64,000 nt of DNA, taken from assembly GCF_003816055.1 (NCBI RefSeq), contig NZ_CP033906.1, forward strand, positions 4,092,001 to 4,156,000, read 5' to 3'. The notes beneath the pieces were generated by a model. That model was not told the origin of the DNA and searched no databases. It saw nothing but the letters and a program-made list of their open reading frames with translations. Position 1 is the first letter of the stretch, and the number at the start of each line of letters is the position of its first letter. The translations under genes were made by a program, and so were the position numbers. The stretch comes from Bacillus sp. FJAT-42376. GTDB lineage: Bacteria; Bacillota; Bacilli; Bacillales; Bacillaceae. Positions 35,112 to 43,260 of the stretch are shown piece by piece.

Positions 35112-36335
35112 CTATCCGAATAATGGTTTACTAAAGAAATGACCGGCATCTTTAACGAGGGAGGATGCTGTATCCGAAACCTTCTTTAACCCCTTGTCAA
35201 CTGCCTTCTTCCCCTCTTTAATCATGTCGTTACCTTTTTCAATTGCGTCGTCTACTTTACCTGCAACTTTCCCTACTTTCTCCATAGTACCTCTAAAATG
35301 CTCAACACCCGAATGGATCTGATCTTTAAAGACTAATGCGACATCTTCAGCAATAAACTGAGTACTTTCGGCTACAACTTCCCCTACTATCCCTCCGGCA
35401 GTTGCCCCAAGAGCCCCTACAACAATTGTTCCGCCTGGACCCAGAAAAGTACCTGCAGCGCCCCCAAGAGCAGCCCCGGCAACAGAAAATCCAGTCACAA
35501 CTCCCGTCTTGTATACGGCTCGTCCAACCGCTTTTGCATTTTCTCGTTTTAATACCTCAGTGTTATTTCCGTATTTTTCGTAGTTCCCGGCAATGTCCAG
35601 ACCCATTCCGGTCAGTTCTGTTCCAGCAGTAATTAATGCTGTCATTGGGGCAGAAGTTTTAGCAAATTTCCAGCCTGTTTTCATTACCTGTCCAAAGGTA
35701 AACTTTTCCCCCGCTTCATTTACTGCCCCTTTAATAAACCCTTGAAAAGAATTCGTATAATTTACGACATCCTGCGGCAGATACTTTGCAAATTTCATGT
35801 GCACCAAATCTGCGAAAGAGTTACTCGCAAATTTCTTTTTTAAATACTTTAAGCCTAAGAAGCCTCTTGCTACATTCCTATACTCAGATGCATCAATTTT
35901 CGCTGCAAGTGACGCAAACGGTCCGTAATGTTTAAAGGACCACAAACCATTTGCTCCTAATGTATAATCCGTCAATCCTGTCAGCAAGTACTTCATTTGG
36001 TTGGCAGCTACAACTCCCATTCCTGTAACCGTTCCATACTTGTCATATAAACCATATAAAAATTGCAGGGTATTATCGGCTTCTGCCATTTTTTCAGATA
36101 CCTTGCGAAGATCCTTGTCCACATCATCCATTTTGTCGATTAGTTTGTCGCCGGCATCACCATATGTATCGACAACAGAGAAACAATGCGCAAACTTTGA
36201 ATCTACATTTAAAATCATCCTAGAAAGGGCATTTTTCAGATCTGTATTTATATCCTCAATCAGTGCAAGCTCCTTCACTACAGAATTCGCCAGACTTTCC
36301 AGCTTGTCAGGTTCAATTGATATTTTTTCAGCCAT
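35112..36335 (-). CDS. putative type VII secretion effector with glycine-zipper segment (YfjB-like)
   Basis: A 407-residue protein with no N-terminal signal. Residues about 1-110 are a long amphipathic helical region like the WXG/LXG export domain. The middle is helical with several short hydrophobic parts. Residues about 275-325 are a glycine-zipper segment (TGFSVAGAALGGAAGTFLGP, then GGTIVVGALGATAGGIVGEV) of the kind seen in pore-forming T7SS toxins. The C-terminus is Lys/Glu-rich, ending SKPLFG. It lies 19 bp downstream of the WXG100 gene and upstream of two genes that could encode a chaperone and an immunity protein. Membrane activity is inferred from composition only; a structural or channel role is the alternative. 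Confidence 0.62.
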   Translation of the reverse strand: MAEKISIEPDKLESLANSVVKELALIEDINTDLKNALSRMILNVDSKFAHCFSVVDTYGDAGDKLIDKMDDVDKDLRKVSEKMAEADNTLQFLYGLYDKYGTVTGMGVVAANQMKYLLTGLTDYTLGANGLWSFKHYGPFASLAAKIDASEYRNVARGFLGLKYLKKKFASNSFADLVHMKFAKYLPQDVVNYTNSFQGFIKGAVNEAGEKFTFGQVMKTGWKFAKTSAPMTALITAGTELTGMGLDIAGNYEKYGNNTEVLKRENAKAVGRAVYKTGVVTGFSVAGAALGGAAGTFLGPGGTIVVGALGATAGGIVGEVVAESTQFIAEDVALVFKDQIHSGVEHFRGTMEKVGKVAGKVDDAIEKGNDMIKEGKKAVDKGLKKVSDTASSLVKDAGHFFSKPLFG

Positions 36336-36354
36336 TTAAGAATTTCATCTCCCG

Positions 36355-36678
36355 TTAAGCAGTAGTGGGTTTCTTGCATGAAAGATTTAATGATGCCAAT
36401 TCTTTAGCACGCGCTTCTGCTGCTATTTGATCATTCGTTTGGTCAATTAAAGCAGCTGCCTTATATAGCTGCTCGCTTGTTTCCTGTAATTCCTGTGCGA
36501 ACCAGCCGTATTTTTTCAGCACATCTTGAAACTCCTCATCGAATTTTCCCCTTGACTCTCCGGACCAGTTTGAAATATCCTTCAGAGCCGTATTTTTTAT
36601 CTCAAATTCTGAGTCTATCACCTTTTCAGAAGCATCGGCGTATTTTTTTGCCAAATCCCTAACAGGACTTGAATCCAT
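36355..36678 (-). CDS. WXG100-family protein (YfjA-like)
   Basis: A 107-residue helix-turn-helix protein. The turn NWSGESRGKFDEEF holds the W-x-G motif near residue 42 and the C-terminal helix (FAQELQETSEQLYKAAALIDQTNDQI) is like EsxA/YukE helix two. Such proteins form helical hairpin dimers and are exported by type VII secretion or carry partners. It is the first gene of a four- to five-gene minus-strand operon. I chose the ATG at 36678, 5 bp after AGGTGA, over the GTG at 36687. No EssC/YukB ATPase is in the window, so the secretion machine must be elsewhere. Confidence 0.72.
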   Translation of the reverse strand: MDSSPVRDLAKKYADASEKVIDSEFEIKNTALKDISNWSGESRGKFDEEFQDVLKKYGWFAQELQETSEQLYKAAALIDQTNDQIAAEARAKELASLNLSCKKPTTA

Positions 36679-36687
36679 ATCATTCAC

Positions 36688-37328
36688 CTCGTTATAAAAT
36701 TAAAAAGACCAGATTATCCTCTAACTTCTCCCATTAAGTTCCCATAAAAATAGGTTATAAAACCTAATTTATAGAAAATAAGAAAACAAAACCCATTATA
36801 AGGAAGAATAAGTCTAAATAATAGTTCTAAAAGACTCAATTCAATATATATACCTGAGGTTATTTAGTGCTATTTTTACCTAATCCTTATAAATGGTTTA
36901 TTTCAAACGAACTATTGACCTTTTTTACACTTTAGGAAAATGATGAAACCCTTGGTTGGCATTGAAAGAGAGAGCAAAGACTGACACACACTAACTGAAT
37001 CTAATCAGCTATTTAGAGTTGTTAATTTGTATAAATAGGGGGAGGGAAAGGAAGGTAGATGAAATCGTAGGCTTATTAATTATTATTTTTTCATTCGGCT
37101 TATTTATAATTGAAATAAGAGTTAAAAAAAACCCTGGATTTTCATCCAGGGGGCCCTTGAAACATACTAAGGAAGATTTAAACCAATAAAGATTATAGAT
37201 AATAGTCCTCAAACATAATTATGTTATAAATTGACGTATTTTAATTGTTATTGATTATCAAAATCCGCCACTGCTAACCTGGTAAATTGCCTTTGCATTA
37301 ATAGTTGCTTCTAGTATGCTCCCTATCA
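36688..37328. other. 641-bp intergenic region with a terminator
   Basis: Very AT-rich. The left half holds the promoter region of the WXG100 operon (many TATA-like strings), the right half the terminator at 37132-37151. I see no convincing gene; a 44-codon hydrophobic frame at about 37055-37190 on the plus strand lacks a start codon. Confidence 0.5.
37132..37151 (-). terminator. terminator of the Ig-like protein gene
   Basis: Perfect CCCTGGAT / ATCCAGGG hairpin, 4-nt loop, then TTTTTTTTAAC on the minus strand. Confidence 0.8.
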
Positions 37329-38819
37329 TCAATTTACTGTGACAGGTATGTTAACTGACCGATCGTTATATTTAGCGGTAATGGTGGTTGTCCCCTTCTT
37401 TTTACCCGCTTTAATGACCCCGTCTTCTACTGTTACAATGCCGCTCTTTGTAACCTTCCAATCAGCCATTGTTGTTACATTGCGTTTAGTACCGTCGTAA
37501 TAATAAGCAGTAAGCGTTATTCCTTCTTCTGCTTCTCTTTTTAATGTCACCTTAGCTGCTGAAGCTTTTAATGATTTAACCTTTTTATCTTTAATGACTT
37601 CTACTTTTATAGACGTTTCTTCCCCTTCATAGGAAGCTGTGATTGTTGACTTTCCAATACTGTTCGCGGTTAATATGCTATCTTCTATTTCTGCAACACT
37701 GCTTTTTGATGAGGTCATTGTGACTTGATCGCTAACGTCTTCACGGGAGCCGTCCGTATATGTAGCAAATACTTTTAATATCTTTTCTTCATTTACAAGC
37801 ATTTTCACATTCTTATCTGTGATTTGCAGTGACTCTACTTCTTTATTCTCTTCTTCCGCATCTGTTACATTTACTTTAATAATAACTTCGTAGCCTTGAT
37901 AGAAAGCAGTGATTGTTGTTTCACCCGATGAAACGCCTTCGATTTCCCCACCATCAACCTCAGCTACTTCACTATCTTCGGTTGTCCAAGCTGCCTTGGC
38001 CGTTACGTCTTTTTTTGTATTATTTGAAAGGGTTGCAAAAAGATCGATTGATGCTGTTTCCCCTGTTTCAATATCTAATTCTTTAACAGAAGCTGTCAGC
38101 TTTTGCACACCTGCTTTTGAAACCGAAACAGGCAATGTTACTTTTTTTCCCTTAAACGATACTGTAATCACTGCTTTGCCTTCCTTAGAACCTGCCTTAA
38201 TCTTCCCCTGTTTTACTGAGGCAACAGTAGTGGAACTGCTTCGATAAACCGTATTTTTGTTATTTGTAATATCTTTTTCCGTTCCATCTTTGTCAATAGA
38301 GTATACATGAATTTTAACCGTTTTACCCGGAAGAACAGTTAAACTTTCTTCTGAAAGAACAATCGAATCTAAACCTTCTTCTGAATTTCCTTCGTCAGTT
38401 CCTTCATAGTTAACAGAAGAGGTATAGTAAGCTAATGGCTGGTTTTCTTTTGAGTACAATATTGTTAAATTGTAATATTTTCCTTTACTAGGAAGTCCAG
38501 AATTATAACCTCGATCATCATAGGCATAAAATCCGCCAATATAATCATCAATGTTATCTCGATTTACAATCATCTGACCATTTGAAGAACCCACTGAAAT
38601 TTTCACGAATGAACGGATTGATTCTGGGAGCTTGTTTCGATCAACAAAGGTAGTAAATCCAGTTTCTGTAGGAATGTGTGTAATTCCACTTTCCCCCGTT
38701 AATTCAATTACCTCATTCGTATCTGAAACTTCTGCAGATACTTTTATAGGCATGAAAATTTGTGCTGCTGAGAACATAATAAGTACAAGTACGGTGAACA
38801 TCGTTTTTAAGAAATTCAT
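37329..38819 (-). CDS. secreted protein with four bacterial Ig-like (BIG2) domains
   Basis: A 496-residue exported protein. The signal peptide (1-30) precedes an N-terminal domain of about 120 residues of unknown fold, then four tandem BIG2-type domains of about 80-85 residues, each ending in the pattern seen in SVKQGKIKAGSKEGKAVITV, GGEIEGVSSGETTITAFYQG, IEDSILTANSIGKSTITASY and EDGVIKAGKKKGTTTITAKY. Such domains are adhesive stalks. No anchor module (SbsC-like or SLAP-like) is recognised, so it may be released. The ATG at 38819 has GAGAGGA upstream. The nearby mobile-DNA remnants at 38938-40682 suggest this block was acquired or rearranged; that is inference. Confidence 0.78.
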   Translation of the reverse strand: MNFLKTMFTVLVLIMFSAAQIFMPIKVSAEVSDTNEVIELTGESGITHIPTETGFTTFVDRNKLPESIRSFVKISVGSSNGQMIVNRDNIDDYIGGFYAYDDRGYNSGLPSKGKYYNLTILYSKENQPLAYYTSSVNYEGTDEGNSEEGLDSIVLSEESLTVLPGKTVKIHVYSIDKDGTEKDITNNKNTVYRSSSTTVASVKQGKIKAGSKEGKAVITVSFKGKKVTLPVSVSKAGVQKLTASVKELDIETGETASIDLFATLSNNTKKDVTAKAAWTTEDSEVAEVDGGEIEGVSSGETTITAFYQGYEVIIKVNVTDAEEENKEVESLQITDKNVKMLVNEEKILKVFATYTDGSREDVSDQVTMTSSKSSVAEIEDSILTANSIGKSTITASYEGEETSIKVEVIKDKKVKSLKASAAKVTLKREAEEGITLTAYYYDGTKRNVTTMADWKVTKSGIVTVEDGVIKAGKKKGTTTITAKYNDRSVNIPVTVN

Positions 38820-38937
38820 ATTTTCCTCTCTCTCTTCTTTTTGATTCTTTATTACCATTTAATTATAGAATTTACCAATTTTAATATCAACAATTAACTT
38901 TAATAATTCCATGATACTGGTCCTTTTTGCCCAAAAA

Positions 38938-39177
38938 CTATAAATTTTTATTAAGTATCAGGAAGAAGGAGTGAAACAAAAGGTTGTGGTGGAGTTCAAT
39001 TAGGTATTGCTTAAACCGGACAAACGAAAATCTTGAAAGCGGTCCGTCTGAATCGCTAGCTTTCTCTCTTAAAAATTCATGAAATCCTTTCAAATCCCCA
39101 TCATAAGATTCAATCGTCTTCACCGCCCTTCCTTCTTCCTCTAGCCATTGCCCGAACATCGATTGCAGCTCTTTCAT
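38938..39177 (-). pseudogene. truncated phage integrase N-terminal fragment
   Basis: Seventy-nine codons (MKELQSMFGQWLEEEGRAVK, TIESYDGDLKGFHEFLRE, FVRFKQYLIEL) correspond to the SAM-like core-binding domain of a tyrosine recombinase. After about residue 60 the sequence diverges to an unrelated tail (LLFHSFFLILNKNL) and the catalytic domain is missing. It is a 3'-truncated remnant. It lies next to the RadC-like cluster. Confidence 0.6.
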
Positions 39178-39197
39178 CCGTTTCTCCCCTAACGAAA

Positions 39198-39229
39198 AAG
39201 AGCCCTGAATTTAAGCATTCAAGGCTCTT
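39198..39229 (-). terminator. terminator upstream of the integrase fragment
   Basis: AAGAGCC / GGCTCTT stem with a further TGAAT / ATTCA pair and a T-rich tract (TTTTTCGTTAG) on the minus strand. It ends transcripts of the 39228-40682 cluster. Confidence 0.65.
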
Positions 39230-39413
39230 AATTATGAATCCATTTTATGATTTTCTTAATCGTACAAATCGAACATGGCTGTTGGCATAGACATGGATAC
39301 ATATTCAAATTCAAGCCCCTTTCTTTTTCATTACTTATCTTGATTATTTGATGACTTCCTATGCCACTTCGGTTGCCACAGCGACAATAACCGTTTCCAC
39401 TACCTTCTCCCAC
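39228..39413 (-). CDS. possible small Cys-containing protein
   Basis: A 61-residue open frame starting with GTG 11 bp after a strong AAAGGAGG. It contains YCRCGNRSG and a second Cys group CLCQQPCSIC. A competing ATG frame from the same ribosome site codes for only 18 residues. Position behind the RadC-like cluster suggests mobile-element cargo. I do not recognise it and rate it as uncertain. Confidence 0.32.
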   Translation of the reverse strand: MGEGSGNGYCRCGNRSGIGSHQIIKISNEKERGLNLNMYPCLCQQPCSICTIKKIIKWIHN

Positions 39414-39516
39414 ATTCTTCTTCACCTCCTTTCAAGATGAAGAACCGACTCACGCAAGTACTATAATTATGCCGTGAGTTTTCCGCTTCAAATTGAGGCC
39501 GATTCCATGCCCTGCA

Positions 39517-39846
39517 TCAACTCCTCCCGAATGTTCCTATATCCTTTAAGTTTTTTCGTGAGTTAAGCGATAGAAATGTCGTGAGTCTACTCCAAAGATT
39601 CAACCAGAGTTCCAGGTAATCAATATAGGTTTGCACCTGTTCTCGGTGAAAAGGCTGCGACAAGAAAGATATTATTCTTTCCACTTGTCCCTTATCTATT
39701 TCAATCACTTCTTCGATGGCATCATCTAGAAGCTGCTCCACTAGCTCGTCTTCCGTTAGGATGGTATTTTCATAGAATCCTGTCGATTCATCCACTTCTC
39801 TGAATTGCACTTCTCCATTGATTACGATCTTATGATATTTTGCCAT
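39517..39846 (-). CDS. hypothetical protein of the RadC-like cluster
   Basis: A 109-residue acidic cytoplasmic protein (EDELVEQLLDDAIEEVIEID). The ATG at 39846 has GGGGGAATTAAAG upstream and overlaps nothing; the neighbouring stop lies 3 bp away, so the genes are coupled. No family recognised. The tail (LKDIGTFGRS) may be rearranged. It belongs with the two genes upstream, likely mobile-element cargo. Confidence 0.5.
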   Translation of the reverse strand: MAKYHKIVINGEVQFREVDESTGFYENTILTEDELVEQLLDDAIEEVIEIDKGQVERIISFLSQPFHREQVQTYIDYLELWLNLWSRLTTFLSLNSRKNLKDIGTFGRS

Positions 39847-39848
39847 CT

Positions 39849-40172
39849 TTAATTCCCCCATCTACTTTTTGTCTTATTACGGCTTCTCCGACTTTTAGAA
39901 GGACCTGCAGGTACCATTCTCTCGTTTCCGAATCCATTACCACTGCCCCCGATCCACTCCGTCCCATCCTCCTGTTCATAAATCATGGTCTCAAACAGAA
40001 GTTTTTCAGGAAGTTCATTCAACAATACGGCTGGAACAAAGCAATCCATCACTTCATCCTTAAACAGAATGACTCCCTCGCTGCTTACCTCTGACTCCTG
40101 AACTTTCAAACCAATCAGAGGAGCAATCATTTTAGTGAACCAATTTAACTCTATCCGTTCTTCCTTTTCCAT
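39849..40172 (-). CDS. hypothetical protein of the RadC-like cluster
   Basis: A 107-residue cytoplasmic protein. The first 75 residues are a mixed fold (LNWFTKMIAPLIGLKVQESE), the tail is Gly/Arg/Lys-rich (SRRSRNKTKSR). AAAGGGG precedes the ATG. It starts directly after the RadC-like gene ends (no gap), indicating coupled translation. Function unknown. Confidence 0.5.
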   Translation of the reverse strand: MEKEERIELNWFTKMIAPLIGLKVQESEVSSEGVILFKDEVMDCFVPAVLLNELPEKLLFETMIYEQEDGTEWIGGSGNGFGNERMVPAGPSKSRRSRNKTKSRWGN

Positions 40173-40682
40173 TCAGACATACCCCTTTTCTTTGAGTGAA
40201 ACAAAACTTTCTTCGCAAACGATCAAATGGTCTATTACTTCAATCCCCACAATCTTCCCTTCCTCCACTAGCCTATTCGTCACCTCCACGTCCTCCCTGC
40301 TTAGTGTTGGGTCTTGAGAAGGATGATTATGACCTACAATGATGGACGCAGCATTTGATAGAATGGCCGCCTTCATCACTTCCCTGGGATGCACTATGCT
40401 AGAGTTCAAACTTCCAACATGGCATATATTGATGGCCGTTGGCTGATTCTTTGTATCCAGGCAAATCACGATGAACTGCTCCCGATCACTGTCGATCAGG
40501 AAATCTCTTAACAACTGGTAGGCATCAGTTGGAGACTTGATTCTTCTTTCTTTGTAAAGCACACTTGATTCCCTTACAAGTTTCAGGCTGACGATGCTCA
40601 CCCGTTTCGCTGACTGATTCTTTAAGCATCCCTTCTCAAACAACTCCAGCTGCTTTTGTTTCTTCATTTCATATAGCTTCAA
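40173..40682 (-). CDS. RadC/JAB-domain protein of a mobile element
   Basis: A 169-residue protein with a C-terminal RadC (JAB/MPN+) domain. The metal-site pattern is present: Glu in HPREVMKAAI, the HNH of VGHNHPSQDP, and Ser/Asp in LSREDVEV. Gln replaces the Gly usual in HNHPSGDP. RadC domains of this short type occur on plasmids and integrative elements, with no proven role in repair. The TTG start is chosen because GGAGG lies 8 bp upstream. It is the first gene of a three-gene cluster that ends near an integrase fragment. Confidence 0.75.
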   Translation of the reverse strand: MKLYEMKKQKQLELFEKGCLKNQSAKRVSIVSLKLVRESSVLYKERRIKSPTDAYQLLRDFLIDSDREQFIVICLDTKNQPTAINICHVGSLNSSIVHPREVMKAAILSNAASIIVGHNHPSQDPTLSREDVEVTNRLVEEGKIVGIEVIDHLIVCEESFVSLKEKGYV

Positions 40683-40809
40683 TTTGTATGCCTCCTCCCA
40701 AAATTAAAAATACCCTAACTCCGCTTTGGGAATTAGGACATCATATCACTTCATTTATATAATATTTATTTATCTTTCTCTTTTATCCGGTTTATAGACA
40801 AAAAGAAAA

Positions 40810-40837
40810 GCCCCGCAGAGATTTCTCTCTACGGAGC
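40810..40837 (-). terminator. terminator of the headless S-layer cassette
   Basis: GCCCCGCAGAGA / TCTCTACGGAGC imperfect hairpin, followed by TTTTCTTTTTG on the minus strand. The stem closely resembles the terminator of the intact S-layer gene (43213-43241). Confidence 0.75.
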
Positions 40838-40877
40838 CGTTCGTCATACTTCGAGTGGTGACAGGCACCATCTTTAA

Positions 40878-42884
40878 TTAATCTACAATTGTTACTTTGA
40901 ATGCAACTGGTGCAGAAAGTAAGTCATCAACTTGAGTTGTATCAACATCAGATACCACTACTGTAAATGAACCTGAAGTCTTACCTGCAGCTAAAGTAGC
41001 CACTCCATTAGCGATTGTCACATTAGAAGCATTTGTAGTTGTATAAGTAATACCATTAGCTGCCAATGCATCTGTATTAGCCAGAGTTCCGGCAGTTGTA
41101 GTACTCCAATCAATCACTTTTCCAGATTGATCTTGAATAGTCAACTTAGGAGCTAATGTATACTTGCTAGTTGCCGCATCATAATAACCAGTGAATAACT
41201 CATCCAGGACTAGATCTGCATTAGTTCCACTTACATTATCGTTGTCGATTACAATATCATTTGTATTAACAACCGCTTTAGTAGCAACTGCATCAGTATT
41301 AGTATAAGTTACAGCTTTAGTACCAATTTTTGTACCATTTACTAATTCATCTACGTTAAGTGTTCCTGCACCAGCAAAAGTTTTGTAAGCTGTAGCATTG
41401 CTACCCAGTACAGATACAGAATCTCCTACAACGTCAATGTAAGTTTCAACTTCAGGATTTTTATCATAGCCTTGGATACTTAGAGTTACATCGTCTGTGT
41501 CAACAGCCTGAATTTTGTTTCCTTGAGCATCTACTTCGTAAACTGTGAAGTTAACTGCATCATCATTCTCTTCAGGAGCTGTATCTTTGTCTAAGTCAAT
41601 TGCAGTAGCATCAGTTTCAATTGAATACCCTGCAAATGCACCAGCATCTTTACCAGTTACAGTAAAAGTTTTAGTAAACACTACATTACCTTTTGTGTCT
41701 TTTAGTTCAGCTGTAATAGTAGCAGTTCCTTTTCCAACTTCTGTAACAGTAACAGGAAGGGAAGAAGCAGCTGTTGTAACATCATTTAGAGCTACAGTTG
41801 CTACGTTTGTGTTGCTAGATTTAACAGTCATTGTTCCAACTGCGTTTCCACCAACTGAAACTGTGCCAGTTGTTGCACCTGTAGTAGCAACAGTCGCGTT
41901 GATAGCTTTATTGTATTGATCGGCAAGCTTAACATTCACGTCAGAAGTTTCTCCAGGATTTGTAGCTGTATTAAATGCTACGCTAGATTTATCAAGAGTT
42001 GCACTTGAAACTTTAGAGTCGGCTTTAACAGTGAAGCTTACAGTTGTAACAAAATCACCAATTGTTAACTTTACTTGTGCAGTACCTGTAGAGTATGCAT
42101 TTACAACAAGTTCTCCACTTACAACAGAAGCAGTTGCAACAGCTGGTGTTAAGTTTTCAATCTTAGTAATATTTGCAGCATCTACCACTTCTTCAGAACC
42201 GTTGTTCTTCACAAGAAGTTCTAGATTTGGAGTATCTGATAATTTCATTTCTTAAACTAGATCTCCATCTTTTAATGCTGTTTTAAAACCTGTAACAGTA
42301 TTAACATCATCACCTAGACCGAAGTTAGCAACAGATGAAACTGCTGTAGGAGCTAATGTTACTTTAATTGCATCGCTTTGTTTAACAGTATTGCCACCAG
42401 CATCTTTAACCGTTACTTGCACGTAGGCAACTTCATTTTCAGTTGCTCCAGCTACAGTACCAGCAATTGTTGTAACTTTTGCTGAAGTTGAAGAAACTTC
42501 TACAGTATATTCGTTAGTAACATCAATGCCTTTTGCGTTTGTTAATTTAACGGAATCAGCAATGTCATCGCCATTAACAAAAGTAGATTTAGTTAATTCA
42601 ACCTTGCTAACTTCTCCAATTTCATATGAGAAAGTAGAAGTTTGAGCTTCTTTCATTTCTACACCAGAAGCAGATTTAACACCGTTAACAGTTACAGCAT
42701 AATCAGTTTTGTCTGTAAGAGCTTTATTGAATGTTAAAGTAACTTCTTTTTTATTATCAGGATTAACTTCTGCTTTAACTACTGTTAGACCATTATCAGC
42801 AGTAAAGTTAGTAGCAGATACTTCACCAACATCACCTTTGAATGTTACTACTGCTTGAGTATCGTTAATCGCACTTTCTATAGG
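40878..42884 (-). pseudogene. headless, promoterless S-layer gene cassette with one in-frame stop
   Basis: An open frame of 669 codons on the minus strand, broken only by a TAA at 42252-42254; after it the same frame resumes (GAA ATG AAA TTA). The product (beta-rich, Thr/Val/Asn/Asp-rich, with ESAINDTQAVVTFKG, SKVELTKSTFVNGDD and VTVNGVKSASGV) is like the Ig-like repeats of SbsC-type S-layer proteins. There is no start codon, signal peptide or anchor module: the frame opens 3 bp before the segment ESAIN, exactly where VESVSAING begins the repeat part of the intact S-layer gene. A minus-strand terminator lies directly upstream. Length (about 667 residues) is close to the 625-residue repeat part of the intact gene. 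It is best read as a silent cassette or decaying duplicate. Confidence 0.75.
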
Positions 42885-42900
42885 TTACCCCCAAAATAAA

Positions 42901-42939
42901 AAACCTTACGAACCCAGTATTATCAAGGGTTCATAAGGT
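42901..42939 (-). terminator. terminator directly upstream of the headless cassette
   Basis: Imperfect 14-bp stem AACCTTACGAACCC / GGGTTCATAAGGTT (one mismatch), followed by TTTATTTTGG on the minus strand, 14 bp before the open frame begins. It would block read-through transcription into the cassette. Confidence 0.75.
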
Positions 42940-43212
42940 TTTAATAGAATGTTGCAGGTTAGGGTAATTTGTAAATGACGAAAAGGATCAAGATAAAGTA
43001 TAGCTAGATGCTTTTTGTCAACAAAATGAATGAGTTTTATTACTCAAAAACTACAGAGATTTTTCTCTTTGAGGTATTATAAAGGCGATTTACTTTACAT
43101 TTACTGTGCTTTTTAGCAAGAGTATTACTATTGTCCTGTATTCTTGCCCATTGGCCATTTAGCAGAATGGGGTTGTTGTCCCCTTTTTCCGAGTAACATA
43201 GAGACAAAAAAA
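42940..43212. other. intergenic region between the S-layer cassette and the intact S-layer gene
   Basis: About 270 bp, AT-rich, with no gene. I see no promoter-like pair pointing into the cassette. Confidence 0.5.
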
Positions 43213-43241
43213 AGCTCCGTAGAGTTTTTCTCTACAGAGCT
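43213..43241 (-). terminator. terminator of the S-layer gene
   Basis: AGCTCCGTAGAG / CTCTACAGAGCT hairpin with TTTTTTTTGTC on the minus strand, just after the stop codon. Confidence 0.85.
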
Positions 43242-43260
43242 TCTTTTTAATAATTATTTA

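Noticed and set aside
37055..37190. Hydrophobic 44-codon frame on the plus strand
   Set aside because: No start codon in frame after the purine-rich stretch, and it overlaps a terminator of the opposite strand.
39380..39402. 18-codon ATG peptide after the strong ribosome site near 39415
   Set aside because: Too short and without supporting features; the overlapping 61-codon Cys-containing frame is listed instead at low confidence.
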